A stretch of DNA of 64,000 nt from Actinoplanes flavus (GTDB lineage: Bacteria; Actinomycetota; Actinomycetes; Mycobacteriales; Micromonosporaceae): NCBI RefSeq assembly GCF_017592555.1, contig NZ_JAGFNS010000008.1:28462-92461 (forward strand), given 5' to 3'. Of this stretch, positions 47,621 through 56,761 are shown piece by piece. Made by a program: the position numbers and the translations under genes. Position 1 is the first letter of the stretch; each line of letters opens with the position of its first letter. A model generated the notes under the pieces. It was not told where the DNA came from. It did no database searches and worked only from the letters and a program-made list of their open reading frames with translations.

Positions 47621-48628
47621 ATGGAGTACCGGAATGTCGGGGGCAGCGGGCTTCGGGTGAGCGAGCTGTGCCTGGGGACGATGACCTTCGGCAAAGAGGC
47701 GGACGAGAGCACCTCGCACGCGATCCTCGACAGATTCGCCGAGGCGGGCGGCGACTTCGTCGACACCGCGGACGTGTACGGCGGCGGCGCCTCCGAGGAG
47801 ATCATCGGCCGGTGGCTGGCGACACGGGACCGGGAGTCGCTGGTCGTGGCCACCAAGGGGTTCTGGGCGACCGGACCGGCGGCGAACGATCACGGCGCCG
47901 GGCGCAAGCATCTGATCAAGGCGGTGCACGACAGCCTGCGCCGGCTCGGCACCGACTACATCGACCTCTACCAGCTGCACTGTTTCGACGAGTCGACACC
48001 GGTCGAGGAGACCCTGTCGACGCTGGACCAGCTGGTGCGCGCCGGGAAGGTCCGGCATCTGGGCGTCTCGAACTATGCGGCGTGGCAGTTGCAGAAGTCG
48101 GTGGACGTGGCCCGGTTCCGCGGCTGGGAGCCGTTCGTGGCGGCGCAGCCGCTGTACAACCTGATCGACCGGGAGATCGAGACCGAGCTGGTGCCGGTGT
48201 GCCGCAACGAGGGCGTCGGGATCATCCCGTGGTCGCCGATGCGCGGCGGCTGGCTGACCGGCAAGTACCGGCGCGGCATGACGTCCGCGCCGGCCGGGGC
48301 CCGCTGGGACGGTGACCGGCAGCCGTGGCTCGGCAACTGGGAGGACAGCGTCGACGAGCGCGTCTGGCGGGTCACCGACACGCTGATCTCGGTGGCCGAG
48401 ACGGTCGGGCGCAGTCCCGCTCAGGTGGCGCTGCGCTGGCTGTCGCAGCGGCCCGGGGTGACCGCGCCGATCGTCGGGGCCCGTGACGTCGGCCAGCTCG
48501 ACGACAATCTGGGCGCCGTCGGCTGGCAGCTCGACGAGAAGCACCTGGATCAGCTCACCGCGGCCGGTGACCTGCCGCTGCCGTACCCGCACGCCTACCT
48601 GGCCCGGTCGCCGCGGCGGCACTCGTGA
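47621..48628 (+). CDS. Aldo/keto reductase
   Basis: A 335-residue NADPH-dependent aldo/keto reductase. Start MEYRNVGGSGLRVSELCLGT then MTFG is the classic opening. The DxxxxY pair is in FVDTADVYGGGASEEI, the lysine in LVVATKGFWATG, and YIDLYQLHCFDESTPVEETL follows. Cofactor-binding GARDVGQLDDNLGAVGWQLD is present near the end. ATG 47621 has GGAAGG about 9 bases upstream. Its stop overlaps the pentapeptide gene start, so they are co-translated. Substrate unknown. Confidence 0.92.
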   Translation: MEYRNVGGSGLRVSELCLGTMTFGKEADESTSHAILDRFAEAGGDFVDTADVYGGGASEEIIGRWLATRDRESLVVATKGFWATGPAANDHGAGRKHLIKAVHDSLRRLGTDYIDLYQLHCFDESTPVEETLSTLDQLVRAGKVRHLGVSNYAAWQLQKSVDVARFRGWEPFVAAQPLYNLIDREIETELVPVCRNEGVGIIPWSPMRGGWLTGKYRRGMTSAPAGARWDGDRQPWLGNWEDSVDERVWRVTDTLISVAETVGRSPAQVALRWLSQRPGVTAPIVGARDVGQLDDNLGAVGWQLDEKHLDQLTAAGDLPLPYPHAYLARSPRRHS

Positions 48629-49203
48629 AGGTGATCACCACCCGGGACTGGGACGCGGGCGCCGGTAAGGAACGCCGGCACGAGGGCGTCCAGTTCTCCG
48701 CGCTGGATCTGTGCGAGACCGACGTGGAGGGTGTCGAGTTCTCCGGGTGCGTCTTCCGCGACGCCCGGTTCAACTGCTCCCAGCACACCGACGTCGCCTT
48801 TCTGAACTGCCGGTTCGTCAACTGCAACTTCTTCGACGCCACGTTCACCAACTGCAAGGCGGTGGGCAGTTCCTTCGAGGGCTGCTCGTTCGATCTGACC
48901 ACGGTGGACGGCGGTGACTGGTCGTTCGTCACGCTGCCCCGCGCCGATCTGGGCAGCGCCACCTTCACCGGCGTGCGGATGCGGGAGGCGGATCTGACCG
49001 GGGTCCGCTGCCGTAACGGGACGATGCGCGGGCTGGATCTGTCCGCCGCGACCCTGAGTGGCGGCGACTTCACCGGCTGCGACCTGCGCGGGACGGACCT
49101 GCACGCGTTCGACCCGCGGTCGCTGGAGCTGCGTGACGCGGTGATCACCGTGGACCAGGCGGTGGTGATCGCGATGAGCCTGGGCTTGCAGATCCGCGAC
49201 TAG
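48625..49203 (+). CDS. Pentapeptide-repeat protein
   Basis: A 192-residue right-handed beta-helix. Repeats of the A(D/N)LXX type run from residue 20 to about 165 (VQFSALDLCETDVEGVEFSG; DLTGVRCRNGTMRGLDLSAA). Many positions carry cysteine (CVFRD, NCRF, NCNF, NCKA). Some members (Qnr, MfpA) mimic DNA and protect gyrase; no such link is shown here. GTG 48625 overlaps the preceding stop as GTGA. Confidence 0.9.
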   Translation: MKVITTRDWDAGAGKERRHEGVQFSALDLCETDVEGVEFSGCVFRDARFNCSQHTDVAFLNCRFVNCNFFDATFTNCKAVGSSFEGCSFDLTTVDGGDWSFVTLPRADLGSATFTGVRMREADLTGVRCRNGTMRGLDLSAATLSGGDFTGCDLRGTDLHAFDPRSLELRDAVITVDQAVVIAMSLGLQIRD

Positions 49204-49244
49204 GCTAAGCTCCCATCGACCTAAGTCGATTTCTGTGCCCAATT

Positions 49245-49258
49245 TGGGAGCGCTCCCG
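49245..49258. promoter_or_regulatory. CebR-like operator abutting the CE4-CE2 start codon
   Basis: TGGGAGCGCTCCCG matches the CebR palindrome with one terminal change. It ends two bases before the ATG at 49261, where a bound repressor would block initiation. No ribosome site fits between, so the transcript may be leaderless or the site lies inside the palindrome. Confidence 0.75.
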
Positions 49259-49260
49259 AA

Positions 49261-50943
49261 ATGAGATTACTCGCCGCCGCCATGCTGTTCACCACCGCTG
49301 TAGCCGTCCCCGCGCCCGCCGCCGTCGCCACACCGCAGTGCTCCGGCTACGTCGGCCTGACCTTCGACGACGGCCCCACCCCCGGCAACACCGCGGCCCT
49401 GCTCGGCGCCCTGCGACGCGCCGGGTTACGGGCCACCATGTTCAACACCGGACAGAACGTCGAGGCCCACCCCGAACTGGCCCGCGCCCAGGTCGCCGCC
49501 GGCATGTGGCTCGCCAACCACAGCTGGGACCACCCGTTCATGACCCAGCTCCCGGAAGCCGGCCAGGTCTCCCAGATCACCCGCACCCAGGACGCGATCC
49601 GCAAGGTCACCGGCGTGACGCCCACCCTGTTCCGGCCGCCCTACCTGGACACCGACGACGCGCTGCGGGCGGTCGAACGCCGCCTCGGCCTCACCGAGAT
49701 CAACACCGACGTCGACTCCCGCGACTGGGACAACGCCTCGGTCGAGCAGATCCTCGCCAGCGTCGACAAGCTCCAGGACGGCGACGTCATCCTGATGCAC
49801 GACTGGCCGCCGAACACGGTCGCCGCCATCCCCGGCATCGCCGCCTCGCTGCGCGCCCGCGGCCTCTGCTCCGGCACGATCTCCCCGGTCACCGGCCGCG
49901 CCGTCGCGCCCGGCACCCGCGCCCTGCACCACGTGCACACCGTCGGCCGCGTCGAGGACCGCGGCGCCGGCGTGCGCCACACCTGGCCCGGCGTCTACTT
50001 CGAGGGACGATTCCGCGGCGACGCCGTCGGCGTCGTCCTCGACGACACGGTCAACGACTACGAGCTGCGGATCGACGACCGGGATCCGGTCACCCTGGTC
50101 ACTCCGGGAAGAACGACCCATTGGGTACGCGGACTCGCGCGCGGCACACACACCGTACGGATCGCCAAACGTACCGAGAGCCCGTGGACGCCCGGACAGT
50201 TCGGCGGCTTCGTGGCCGGACCCGGCGGCGCGCTGCTCGGCGAACCGGCCGCCCGCAACCGGCAGATCGAGTTCATCGGCGACTCCTGGACCGCCGGCTA
50301 CGGCAACTCCTCGGCCGGGCGCGACTGCTCCACCACCGGCGGCGTCGACCGCAACTCCAACGCCGACCAGGCCTTCGGGGCGCTGACCGCCCGTACCCTG
50401 CGCGCCGACTATCAGCTCAACGCGTGGTCCGGGATGGGCATGGTGCGCAACTACGACGGCTCCAACCCGGACGTCGACTACCGCACCTACTACGACCGGG
50501 TCCTCCAGGCCGCCGACCCCGCCGGGTGGCAGCGCCCGCGCACCTGGAAGCCGCAGGTCGTGGTGATCGGGCTCGGCATCAACGACTTCTCCACCGCCCT
50601 GCACCCGGGCGAGCGCTGGGCCGACGAGGCCGCCCTGGCCGCCGGCTACCAGGCCGCCTACCACGGCTTCCTCGACGAGCTCCGGGACCGGTACGGTCCG
50701 CACACCCAGCTCGTGCTGACCTACCCGTCGATGTGGAACACCACCGCCCTGGCCATCTCGGTCGAGACGATCGTCGCCCAGCGGACGGCCGGTGGCGACC
50801 GCCGGATCAGCGCGCTGCACTACGACAACGACGCGCTCGGGCTCGACCTGCTCGGCTGCGACTGGCATCCGTCCGCCCACGACCATCGCCAGCTGGCCGG
50901 CGCGCTCACCGCCCACCTGCGGAGCCTGCCGATCAGGTGGTGA
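49261..50943 (+). CDS. Secreted bifunctional carbohydrate esterase, CE4-CE2
   Basis: A 560-residue secreted esterase. A signal peptide covers about residues 1-23. The CE4 polysaccharide deacetylase (about 28-205) has TFDDGPT (34-40), HSWDHP (87-92), RPPY (125-128) and the late histidine ILMHDW (H180). It is followed by a jelly-roll and SGNH module of the CE2 type (about 225-560): FIGDSWTAGYGN with S342, GLGIND and the DWHPSAHDH end. It probably removes acetyl groups from xylan or related glycans, working with the xylanases. A CebR-like operator touches the start. It is alone in its unit. Confidence 0.9.
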   Translation: MRLLAAAMLFTTAVAVPAPAAVATPQCSGYVGLTFDDGPTPGNTAALLGALRRAGLRATMFNTGQNVEAHPELARAQVAAGMWLANHSWDHPFMTQLPEAGQVSQITRTQDAIRKVTGVTPTLFRPPYLDTDDALRAVERRLGLTEINTDVDSRDWDNASVEQILASVDKLQDGDVILMHDWPPNTVAAIPGIAASLRARGLCSGTISPVTGRAVAPGTRALHHVHTVGRVEDRGAGVRHTWPGVYFEGRFRGDAVGVVLDDTVNDYELRIDDRDPVTLVTPGRTTHWVRGLARGTHTVRIAKRTESPWTPGQFGGFVAGPGGALLGEPAARNRQIEFIGDSWTAGYGNSSAGRDCSTTGGVDRNSNADQAFGALTARTLRADYQLNAWSGMGMVRNYDGSNPDVDYRTYYDRVLQAADPAGWQRPRTWKPQVVVIGLGINDFSTALHPGERWADEAALAAGYQAAYHGFLDELRDRYGPHTQLVLTYPSMWNTTALAISVETIVAQRTAGGDRRISALHYDNDALGLDLLGCDWHPSAHDHRQLAGALTAHLRSLPIRW

Positions 50944-50954
50944 GGTGATCCTGT

Positions 50955-51917
50955 TCAGCCGGTCGCCCGCACGCTGAGTTCGGCGATCAGCTTGCGGTAG
51001 ATGCCGGCGGCCGGTTTGGGCCGGTAGTGGGAGTCCAGGATGCCGAGCTGAAACAGCGGGTGGTCGTGGTCGCTGTCGGCGTCGCGCAGCGCGAAGTGCT
51101 CGTACGCGGTGATGGTGAGCTCTTCGCTCAGGTCGTCGACGGCGCGCACGACGGTCTCGAGCACCTCGGCCTGCCGGGAGTACGGCCGCGCGGCTCCGGT
51201 GCCCCAGCCGTGTTCGGTGATGTGGATCGGCACCGTGCGGTCGATCCCGGCGGCGGCGAGGCTCTGGTCGCGGAAGAGCCGGAGCACACCGCCGACCGTC
51301 TCGGCGAGGCGGTCGGCGGGGATCGGCTGGAACACGTCGGGGAAGAAGTCGAGGCCGGCGTAGTCGAGGGCGGCGCGGAACTCGTCGCCGCCGCGCCGCC
51401 CGAGGTCGGTCCAGAACTCCTGGGCCGGGTCGAAGATCGCGGTGGAGTTGCAGCCGACGCGGATGTCCAGCCCGAGCCGGGTGACCTCGCGTTTCGCGGC
51501 GATGACGCCCTCGACGAGCGCACGGCGCACGGCCGGGAAGCCGCCGTCGCCGCCCGGGCCGGCGTGGTTGGCCTCCTCGGTGATCTGGAGGGTGGCGAGG
51601 CGCCCGGCGTGCCGGCGGACCTGGGCGCGGACGAAGTCGAGCCAGCCGCTGAGGTCGCTTCCGGGTTCCCGGAAGCACAGCACCAGGTCCAGGCGCCGGC
51701 GGCCGGTCGCGTACCGGGCGGGGTCCGGTGGGGCCTGCACCACGCCGGGGGCGGCGTCGCTGTAGTGCAGGTAGCCGCGGACCAGGAACGGGTGGTCGCC
51801 GTGCAGGGTGTCGAGCGCGGCGGTGATGCGATCGGGTCGTTCGGCGGGGCCGGCGGTGACCGATCCGTCCGGGGCGCCACTGAGGCCGCCGGGGTAGATA
51901 CCGAAGAGGAGTGCCAT
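50955..51917 (-). CDS. TIM-barrel glycosidase-like protein
   Basis: A 320-residue cytosolic protein with no signal peptide. Two glutamate motifs at barrel positions are seen (ATLQITEEANHAGPGG and VPIHITEHGWGTGAARPYSR), consistent with a clan GH-A glycosidase; ALDYAGLDFFPDVFQPIPAD lies between. I cannot place it in a numbered family. ATG 51917 (MALLFGIYPGGLSGAPDGSV) is chosen; 51947 is an alternative. Convergent with CE4-CE2 and divergent from the TetR gene. Confidence 0.65.
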   Translation of the reverse strand: MALLFGIYPGGLSGAPDGSVTAGPAERPDRITAALDTLHGDHPFLVRGYLHYSDAAPGVVQAPPDPARYATGRRRLDLVLCFREPGSDLSGWLDFVRAQVRRHAGRLATLQITEEANHAGPGGDGGFPAVRRALVEGVIAAKREVTRLGLDIRVGCNSTAIFDPAQEFWTDLGRRGGDEFRAALDYAGLDFFPDVFQPIPADRLAETVGGVLRLFRDQSLAAAGIDRTVPIHITEHGWGTGAARPYSRQAEVLETVVRAVDDLSEELTITAYEHFALRDADSDHDHPLFQLGILDSHYRPKPAAGIYRKLIAELSVRATG

Positions 51918-51937
51918 GCCGACACCGTACGCGAAAC

Positions 51938-51952
51938 TTGGTGTCACACCAA
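51938..51952. promoter_or_regulatory. TetR operator, TTGGTGT-C-ACACCAA
   Basis: A perfect inverted repeat with 7-base arms lies between the divergent glycosidase-like and TetR genes, 27 bases before the TetR start. It is the probable autoregulatory site. A TTGGGGTGACGC half-like sequence follows. Confidence 0.75.
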
Positions 51953-51978
51953 TTTTGGGGTGACGCTATGATCGTGGC

Positions 51979-52602
51979 GTGGGGTTACGGGACGAGAAGA
52001 AGCAGGCGACACGGACCGCGATCGCGGACGCGGCCCTGGCGCTGTTCCTGGCGAACGGGTTCGACCGGGTCACGGTGGCCGAGGTGGCGAAAGCGGCACG
52101 CGTGTCGGTGAACACGGTGTTCAACTACTTCCCCACCAAGGAGGACCTGTTCTTCGACCGGCAGACCGAGGTGGTGCGGCGGCTCGCCCGCGCGGCCGCC
52201 GACCGCTCCCCCGGCGAATCCGCCGTCGCCGCGGTCCGGCGGGCCTTCCTCGACGCGATCCACCGCGACGAGCCCACCCTGGGGATGAGCACCGGCATGA
52301 TCGCGTTCTGGCGCGCCGTCGACGACAGCCCGGCACTACAAGCACGGGCGCGGCTGCTCAGCGAACTGACCGAGGCCGCCCTGGCCGGCGAACTCGCCGA
52401 CCAGAGCCCGCCGGACACGGATCCGGCGACCCCACGCATCCTCGCGGCGGTGATCTCCGGCGTCGACCGGGCGCTGCACGCGGAGATCCGGCGCCGCATC
52501 ACACTGGGCGAAGACCCCGAGATCGTACGCGCGGCGCTGGAGGCAGCCGCCGACCGCGCCTACACGGCCGTGAGCACGGGATGGGACCCTCTCACCACGT
52601 GA
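51979..52602 (+). CDS. TetR-family regulator
   Basis: A 207-residue repressor. The helix-turn-helix is at about residues 10-57 (ATRTAIADAALALFLANGFD then RVTVAEVAKAARVSVNTVFN), followed by FPTKEDLF. The C-terminal region includes IAFWRAVDDSPALQARARLL. GTG 51979 is the start. It probably controls the divergent glycosidase-like gene and itself through the palindrome between them. The ligand cannot be told. Confidence 0.9.
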   Translation: MGLRDEKKQATRTAIADAALALFLANGFDRVTVAEVAKAARVSVNTVFNYFPTKEDLFFDRQTEVVRRLARAAADRSPGESAVAAVRRAFLDAIHRDEPTLGMSTGMIAFWRAVDDSPALQARARLLSELTEAALAGELADQSPPDTDPATPRILAAVISGVDRALHAEIRRRITLGEDPEIVRAALEAAADRAYTAVSTGWDPLTT

Positions 52603-52643
52603 CCGTCCCACGGTGGTCAGGCACAGCGGCACCGCTGAACCGG

Positions 52644-53129
52644 CTATCCGCCGTCCGTGCGGATCCGCCCGGGTTCGATCTCCGAGGCGCCCGCCGGCCA
52701 GTGGTCACCCTGCGTCGCGGGACCTCGGACGACCAGCAGCGACCACCGCTGGACGCCGTCGGGCTCCACCGTGACGGCCACCGTCCCCGCCGGCACTCCG
52801 GACGATGCGGCGGAGAGCCGGGTGACACCGTCGCAGGGGCTCTCGGCACGGGCCCCGAGCGAGGTGCCGACGGTGATGGTCCCACCGCCGGCGCACCGGT
52901 AGTGGATCGTGAGGTCGCCCTGATCGGTCTGCTCGCCGACGGTCGCCTGCCATCGACCGGTGCGGTCGACGAGACGGGCACGGATCCCCGACGTCGCCGA
53001 CGCGACGGGCACCGGCACGGACGGCGAGATCACCGTCGACGCGGCCACCGGCTCGTCCGCGCCGCTGCCGCACGCGGAGAGTGAGACCACGGCCAAGGCC
53101 GCGAGCACTGCCGATCCACTCCGGGCCAT
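52644..53129 (-). CDS. Lipoprotein with PCDGV domain, 161 aa
   Basis: An ATG 53129 start gives a lipoprotein signal (MARSGSAVLAALAVVSLSAC, anchor cysteine at residue 20), a short S/V/P linker and a beta-rich domain (LTIHYRCAGGGTITVGTSLG... ESPCDGVTRLSAASS). The domain resembles that of the frameshifted lipoprotein at 25330-25805, so they are paralogues. It would be attached to the outer face of the membrane. Function unknown. It stands alone, convergent with the TetR gene. Confidence 0.8.
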   Translation of the reverse strand: MARSGSAVLAALAVVSLSACGSGADEPVAASTVISPSVPVPVASATSGIRARLVDRTGRWQATVGEQTDQGDLTIHYRCAGGGTITVGTSLGARAESPCDGVTRLSAASSGVPAGTVAVTVEPDGVQRWSLLVVRGPATQGDHWPAGASEIEPGRIRTDGG

Positions 53130-53250
53130 GTCCTGCTCTCACCTCGACCTACATCGCGAGGTGACACCTTACGGCCCGGCGACGACCCGGCCGGAGAGGG
53201 GTTGATCTTGGCGCATCGCCGGGACCGGGACTTCCGGGTCGGTGGCCGGA

Positions 53251-54156
53251 TCAGAGGTAGCGCACGCCGGTCAGGTCCTCGGCCGCGGCCCAGAGCCGCT
53301 TGCCGGCGGCCGGGTCGGCGGCCCGCCGGCTGAGCCGGGCCTCGGTGACCCGGCCCCGCGTCTCCCCGAGCCGGGCCGGGCCGAAGAACCGGCCGCCCGG
53401 CACGCCGGGCTCGGTCGCCGCCCGCAGCTGCGGCAGCGCGCCCCGCTCCACCGGCTGGGTCGCCAGCAGGCCGAGCCTCGCGATCAGCCGGCCGAACCGG
53501 CCACGGTGCTCCCAGGCACGGGGAGTGAGGTTGGTGCGGGTCAGGCCGGGATGGGCGAGCACGCTGACGACCGATGATCCGGCAGCGCGCAGCCGCCGGT
53601 CGAGTTCGATGCCGAAGATGGTGGTGGCCAGCTTGGACCGGCCGTACGCGGCAGTGGCCCGGTAGCCGCGCTCGCCCATCAGGTCACCGAAGTCCAGGCG
53701 CGCGGTCTTGTGGGTGATCGAGCTGAGACTGACCACCCGGGCCGGGCCCGCCGCGGTCAGGGCGTCGAGCAGCAGGCCGGTCAGCGCGAAGTGGCCCAGC
53801 ATGTTGGTGGCCAGGTGCAGCTCGAAGCCGTCGGCGGAGACGCGGCGCGGGCCGAGCAGCACCACACCGGCATTGTTGACCAGCAGGTCGATCGCCGGGT
53901 GGTCGGCGGACAGCTTCGCCGCGAAGGCCCGCACGGCGGCGAGGTCGGCGAGGTCCAACTCGCGGACCTCGACGTCACCGGCGATCCCGCGGGCGGCCTG
54001 CTCGCCGGCGGCGGTGTCACGGACGGCCAGCACGACGCGGGCTCCACGGCGGGCCAGCTCGGTCGCGGTGACCAGGCCGAGACCCGAATTCGCGCCGGTC
54101 ACGACGGCGACCCGGCCGCGCTGGTCGGGGATGTGGTCGGCGGTCCACCCTGTCAT
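53251..54156 (-). CDS. Short-chain dehydrogenase/reductase
   Basis: A 301-residue SDR. The nucleotide motif is VVTGANSGLGLVTATELARR, followed by LVNNAGVVLLGPRR, the catalytic serine LSSITHK and YxxxK as YGRSK. Its FPE-like N-end (MTGWTADHIPDQRGRVAVVT) is typical of retinol dehydrogenase-like oxidoreductases. ATG 54156 is the best start. It is divergent from an XRE-MmyB regulator, an arrangement common in actinobacteria where the regulator controls the SDR. Confidence 0.92.
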   Translation of the reverse strand: MTGWTADHIPDQRGRVAVVTGANSGLGLVTATELARRGARVVLAVRDTAAGEQAARGIAGDVEVRELDLADLAAVRAFAAKLSADHPAIDLLVNNAGVVLLGPRRVSADGFELHLATNMLGHFALTGLLLDALTAAGPARVVSLSSITHKTARLDFGDLMGERGYRATAAYGRSKLATTIFGIELDRRLRAAGSSVVSVLAHPGLTRTNLTPRAWEHRGRFGRLIARLGLLATQPVERGALPQLRAATEPGVPGGRFFGPARLGETRGRVTEARLSRRAADPAAGKRLWAAAEDLTGVRYL

Positions 54157-54234
54157 CTGCTGCTCCTCGGAGTCGGTGCGGTAGACCGATGACGCTAGGA
54201 GCGATCCGGGCCGGCACGGTCGTTCCCGTTTGCC

Positions 54235-54251
54235 TAGGTCTGCCGGACCTA
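54235..54251. promoter_or_regulatory. Inverted repeat between SDR and XRE-MmyB genes
   Basis: TAGGTC-TGCCG-GACCTA is a perfect inverted repeat with 6-base arms located in the divergent promoter region. It is a likely site for the adjacent regulator. Confidence 0.55.
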
Positions 54252-54286
54252 CCTTCGGCGCCGTGGAGCGGGGCAGACTTGCGGTC

Positions 54287-55150
54287 ATGGGCAGCCACCA
54301 TCCGTACGCTCGTGAGCTCGGCGACTTCCTGCGCGCCCGGCGCGGTCAGCTGCGCCCCCACGACGTCGGCCTGGAGCCGGGTGGCCGGCGCAAGGTCAGC
54401 GGGCTGCGGCGCGAGGAATTGTCCCTGCTGGCCGGGCTGAGCACCGACTACTACCAGCGGATGGAACAGGGCCGGGAGGTGCGCCCGTCCGACGATGTCC
54501 TGGACGCGCTCGCCGCCGCGCTCGGCCTGGACGCCGAGGAGCGCCGGCACCTGTTCGCGCTGGCCCGCGCCGCCCGCCGGCCGGTGCCCACCCGGGAGGA
54601 GCACGAGCCGGAGCGGGTGCCCGACAGCACCCGGCGGCTGCTGCGGGTGATGGACACCCCGGCGGTCGTCCTGGGCCGGCATCTGGATCTGCTCGACGGG
54701 AATCCGATGGCCGAGGCACTGCTCGGCGACCCGGACCGCTACCCGCCCGCCCGGCTCAACATGCTGCTGCTGATGTTCGACGACACGCTGACCGGCGAGC
54801 GCACGTGCGCGGACTGGGAGCGACAGGCCCTGGACTACATCGGCATGATGCGCGCCGCCGTGGCCACCGATCCCACCCACCCCCGGGCCACCGCGATCAT
54901 CGGCGAGCTGAGCATCCGCAGCGCCGAGTTCCGGCGGCTGTGGGCACGCCACGACGTCCGCGAGTCGGTCAGCGGCCGCAAGACCTTCCGTGTCCCCCAG
55001 GTGGGCGACATCGTCCTGGACTGGGACACCTACCCACTTCCCGGCAGCCCCGGCCCGGTCATGCTGGTCTTCACCGCCGAGCCGGGCAGCGCCGACGCGG
55101 ACCGGCTGCGGCTGTTGGCGTCACTGCACGCGACTCGGGTCAGCAGGTGA
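54287..55150 (+). CDS. XRE-family regulator with MmyB-like ligand domain
   Basis: A 287-residue regulator. The XRE helix-turn-helix covers about residues 8-72 (LGDFLRARRGQLRPHDVGLE... VSGLRREELSLLAGLSTDYY then QRMEQG). The C-terminal MmyB-like PAS-type domain binds small ligands (LLDGNPMAEALLGD; HPRATAIIGELSIRSAEFRR). ATG 54287 is the likely start, with GTG 54263 possible. It is divergent from the SDR gene and probably controls it. Confidence 0.9.
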   Translation: MGSHHPYARELGDFLRARRGQLRPHDVGLEPGGRRKVSGLRREELSLLAGLSTDYYQRMEQGREVRPSDDVLDALAAALGLDAEERRHLFALARAARRPVPTREEHEPERVPDSTRRLLRVMDTPAVVLGRHLDLLDGNPMAEALLGDPDRYPPARLNMLLLMFDDTLTGERTCADWERQALDYIGMMRAAVATDPTHPRATAIIGELSIRSAEFRRLWARHDVRESVSGRKTFRVPQVGDIVLDWDTYPLPGSPGPVMLVFTAEPGSADADRLRLLASLHATRVSR

Positions 55151-55264
55151 GCACCTCTGCCGCGGAAAGGCACAGGCGCTGTTCACCGGGTTCAGGCGTG
55201 CGCGCGGCCTGAGGGGACCATCTCGAGCCGACCATCTGCGAGCCCGCGGAGCGCGACGGCCCCG

Positions 55265-55810
55265 TCATGACCGGGTGAGCGTGTCCCAGGCGGCCATCGA
55301 GCAGTCGATCACCGTTTCCAGGTCGGCGCGGGTCGCCCCGTCACGGGCCTGGACGGACAGTCCCTGCACCACGGTCGTGTAGTAGCGGGCGACGGCGTCG
55401 AGGCCGACGGCCGGCTCGGTGAGGTCGCCGTCGGTGACACCGCGGGTCAGCCGGCCCCTGATGGCAGCGTGCTGGTCGCGCCGGAGTTCGGCCAGGAACT
55501 CGCGGACCGGCTGGTTCTCCACGGCGCCGGTGGGTGCGGCCAGGACGAGCATGCAGTAGTGCGGGGCGTCCGGACGGGTGATCTCGTCGGCGGTGGCCCG
55601 CAGCATGGCGTGGATCGCCGCACGTGCGGTCGGCTGCTCACGCAGCGCTCGCCGCGGCGGCTCGCCCGAGGTCGTTCCGTAGAGCGCCATGACCTGCCGG
55701 AACAGGTTCTCCTTGCTGCCGAAGCAGGCGTAGATGCTCGCCGAGGCGATGCCCATGGCCTGGGCGAGGTCGCTGAGCGAGGTCCCCTCGTAGCCGCGGT
55801 CCCAGAGCAT
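55265..55810 (-). pseudogene. TetR-family regulator truncated at its N-terminus
   Basis: The frame encodes TetR sequence from inside helix 1 (MLWDRGYEGTSLSDLAQAMG then IASASIYACFGSKENLFRQV) to a normal end (VIDCSMAAWDTLTRS). The first 15-20 residues of the DNA-binding domain are missing, and the minus frame upstream reads as antisense to the quinone oxidoreductase gene. ATG 55810 is the only local start. DNA binding is probably lost. Confidence 0.65.
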
Positions 55811-56723
55811 TCGTGTCACCGCCGCCGGCGTCAACTTCGCCGACGTCTTCCAGGCCCACGGCACGTTCCCCGGTGGACCGCGACCGCCGTATGTGGCCGG
55901 TATCGAGGCCGCCGGTGAAGTGACCGCCCTCGGCCCGGGTGTGACCGCCCCGCCGCCCGGCACACCGGTCGTCGGCGTGAACGTCACCGGCGGCGCCTTC
56001 GCCGCGTACATGGTGCTGCCGGCTGCCGCGGCGGTCCCCGTACCGGATGGCTGGACCGGCGAACAGGCGCTGGGCATGATGGTCAACTGGCCGACCGCCC
56101 TTGCCGCCCTCAAGCCACTGGGCGGCATCACCGCGGGCCAGACCGTGCTCATCCACGCCGCCGCGGGCGCGACGGGTCAGGCCGCGGTGAGGATGGCCAG
56201 ACACTACGGCGCCACCGTCATCGCCGCGGCTTCGCCCGGCAAACACGAGATCGTACGGACGATCGGCGCCGACCACATCGTCGACTCCCGCAGCCCCGGC
56301 CTCGCCGCCGAGGTCCTGCGGTTGACCGACGGCACCGGCGCCGACCTGGTCCTGGAGTCCGTCGGCGGCGACACGCTGCACGCCAGTCTCGCCGCCGCCA
56401 AGCGGGTGACCGGGCGGGTCGTCGTCCTCGGCCTGGCCGGCGGCGAGGCGTCGATCAGCAACCGGGATCTGATCTACCGGCACCAGGTCCACGTCATCGG
56501 CCTCAACATCGGCGTCCTCATCCAGGCCGCGCCGCACGTCTTCGGCGAGGTCATGAGCGAGATGTTCACACTCATCGCGGCCGGGGTCCTCGAACCCGGC
56601 CGGCCCACCGGTCATGACCTGGCCGACGGGCCGAAGGTTCTCGCTGAGCTGGAAGGGCGTGCCACCGTCGGCAAGCTCGCGCTGCACCCCCGGGGACCGG
56701 CCGCCCACTTCCCGCTGCCGTAA
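55795..56723 (+). pseudogene. Quinone oxidoreductase (zinc-less MDR) lacking its N-terminus
   Basis: The frame reads SIRVTAAGVNFADVFQAHGT then FPGGPRPPYVAGIEAAGEVT, an MDR quinone oxidoreductase from about residue 30 on. It continues through VLIHAAAGATGQAAVRMARH to the end TVGKLALHP. A stop (TAG) lies at 55792, and the first start codon in frame is GTG 55893, leaving 276 residues instead of about 325. The first 30-50 residues and any promoter are missing. Likely non-functional, although a truncated product from 55893 cannot be excluded. Confidence 0.7.
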
Positions 56724-56761
56724 CCGTCGGCCCACCGCGCGGCCGCGAACCGGTGGGACCG

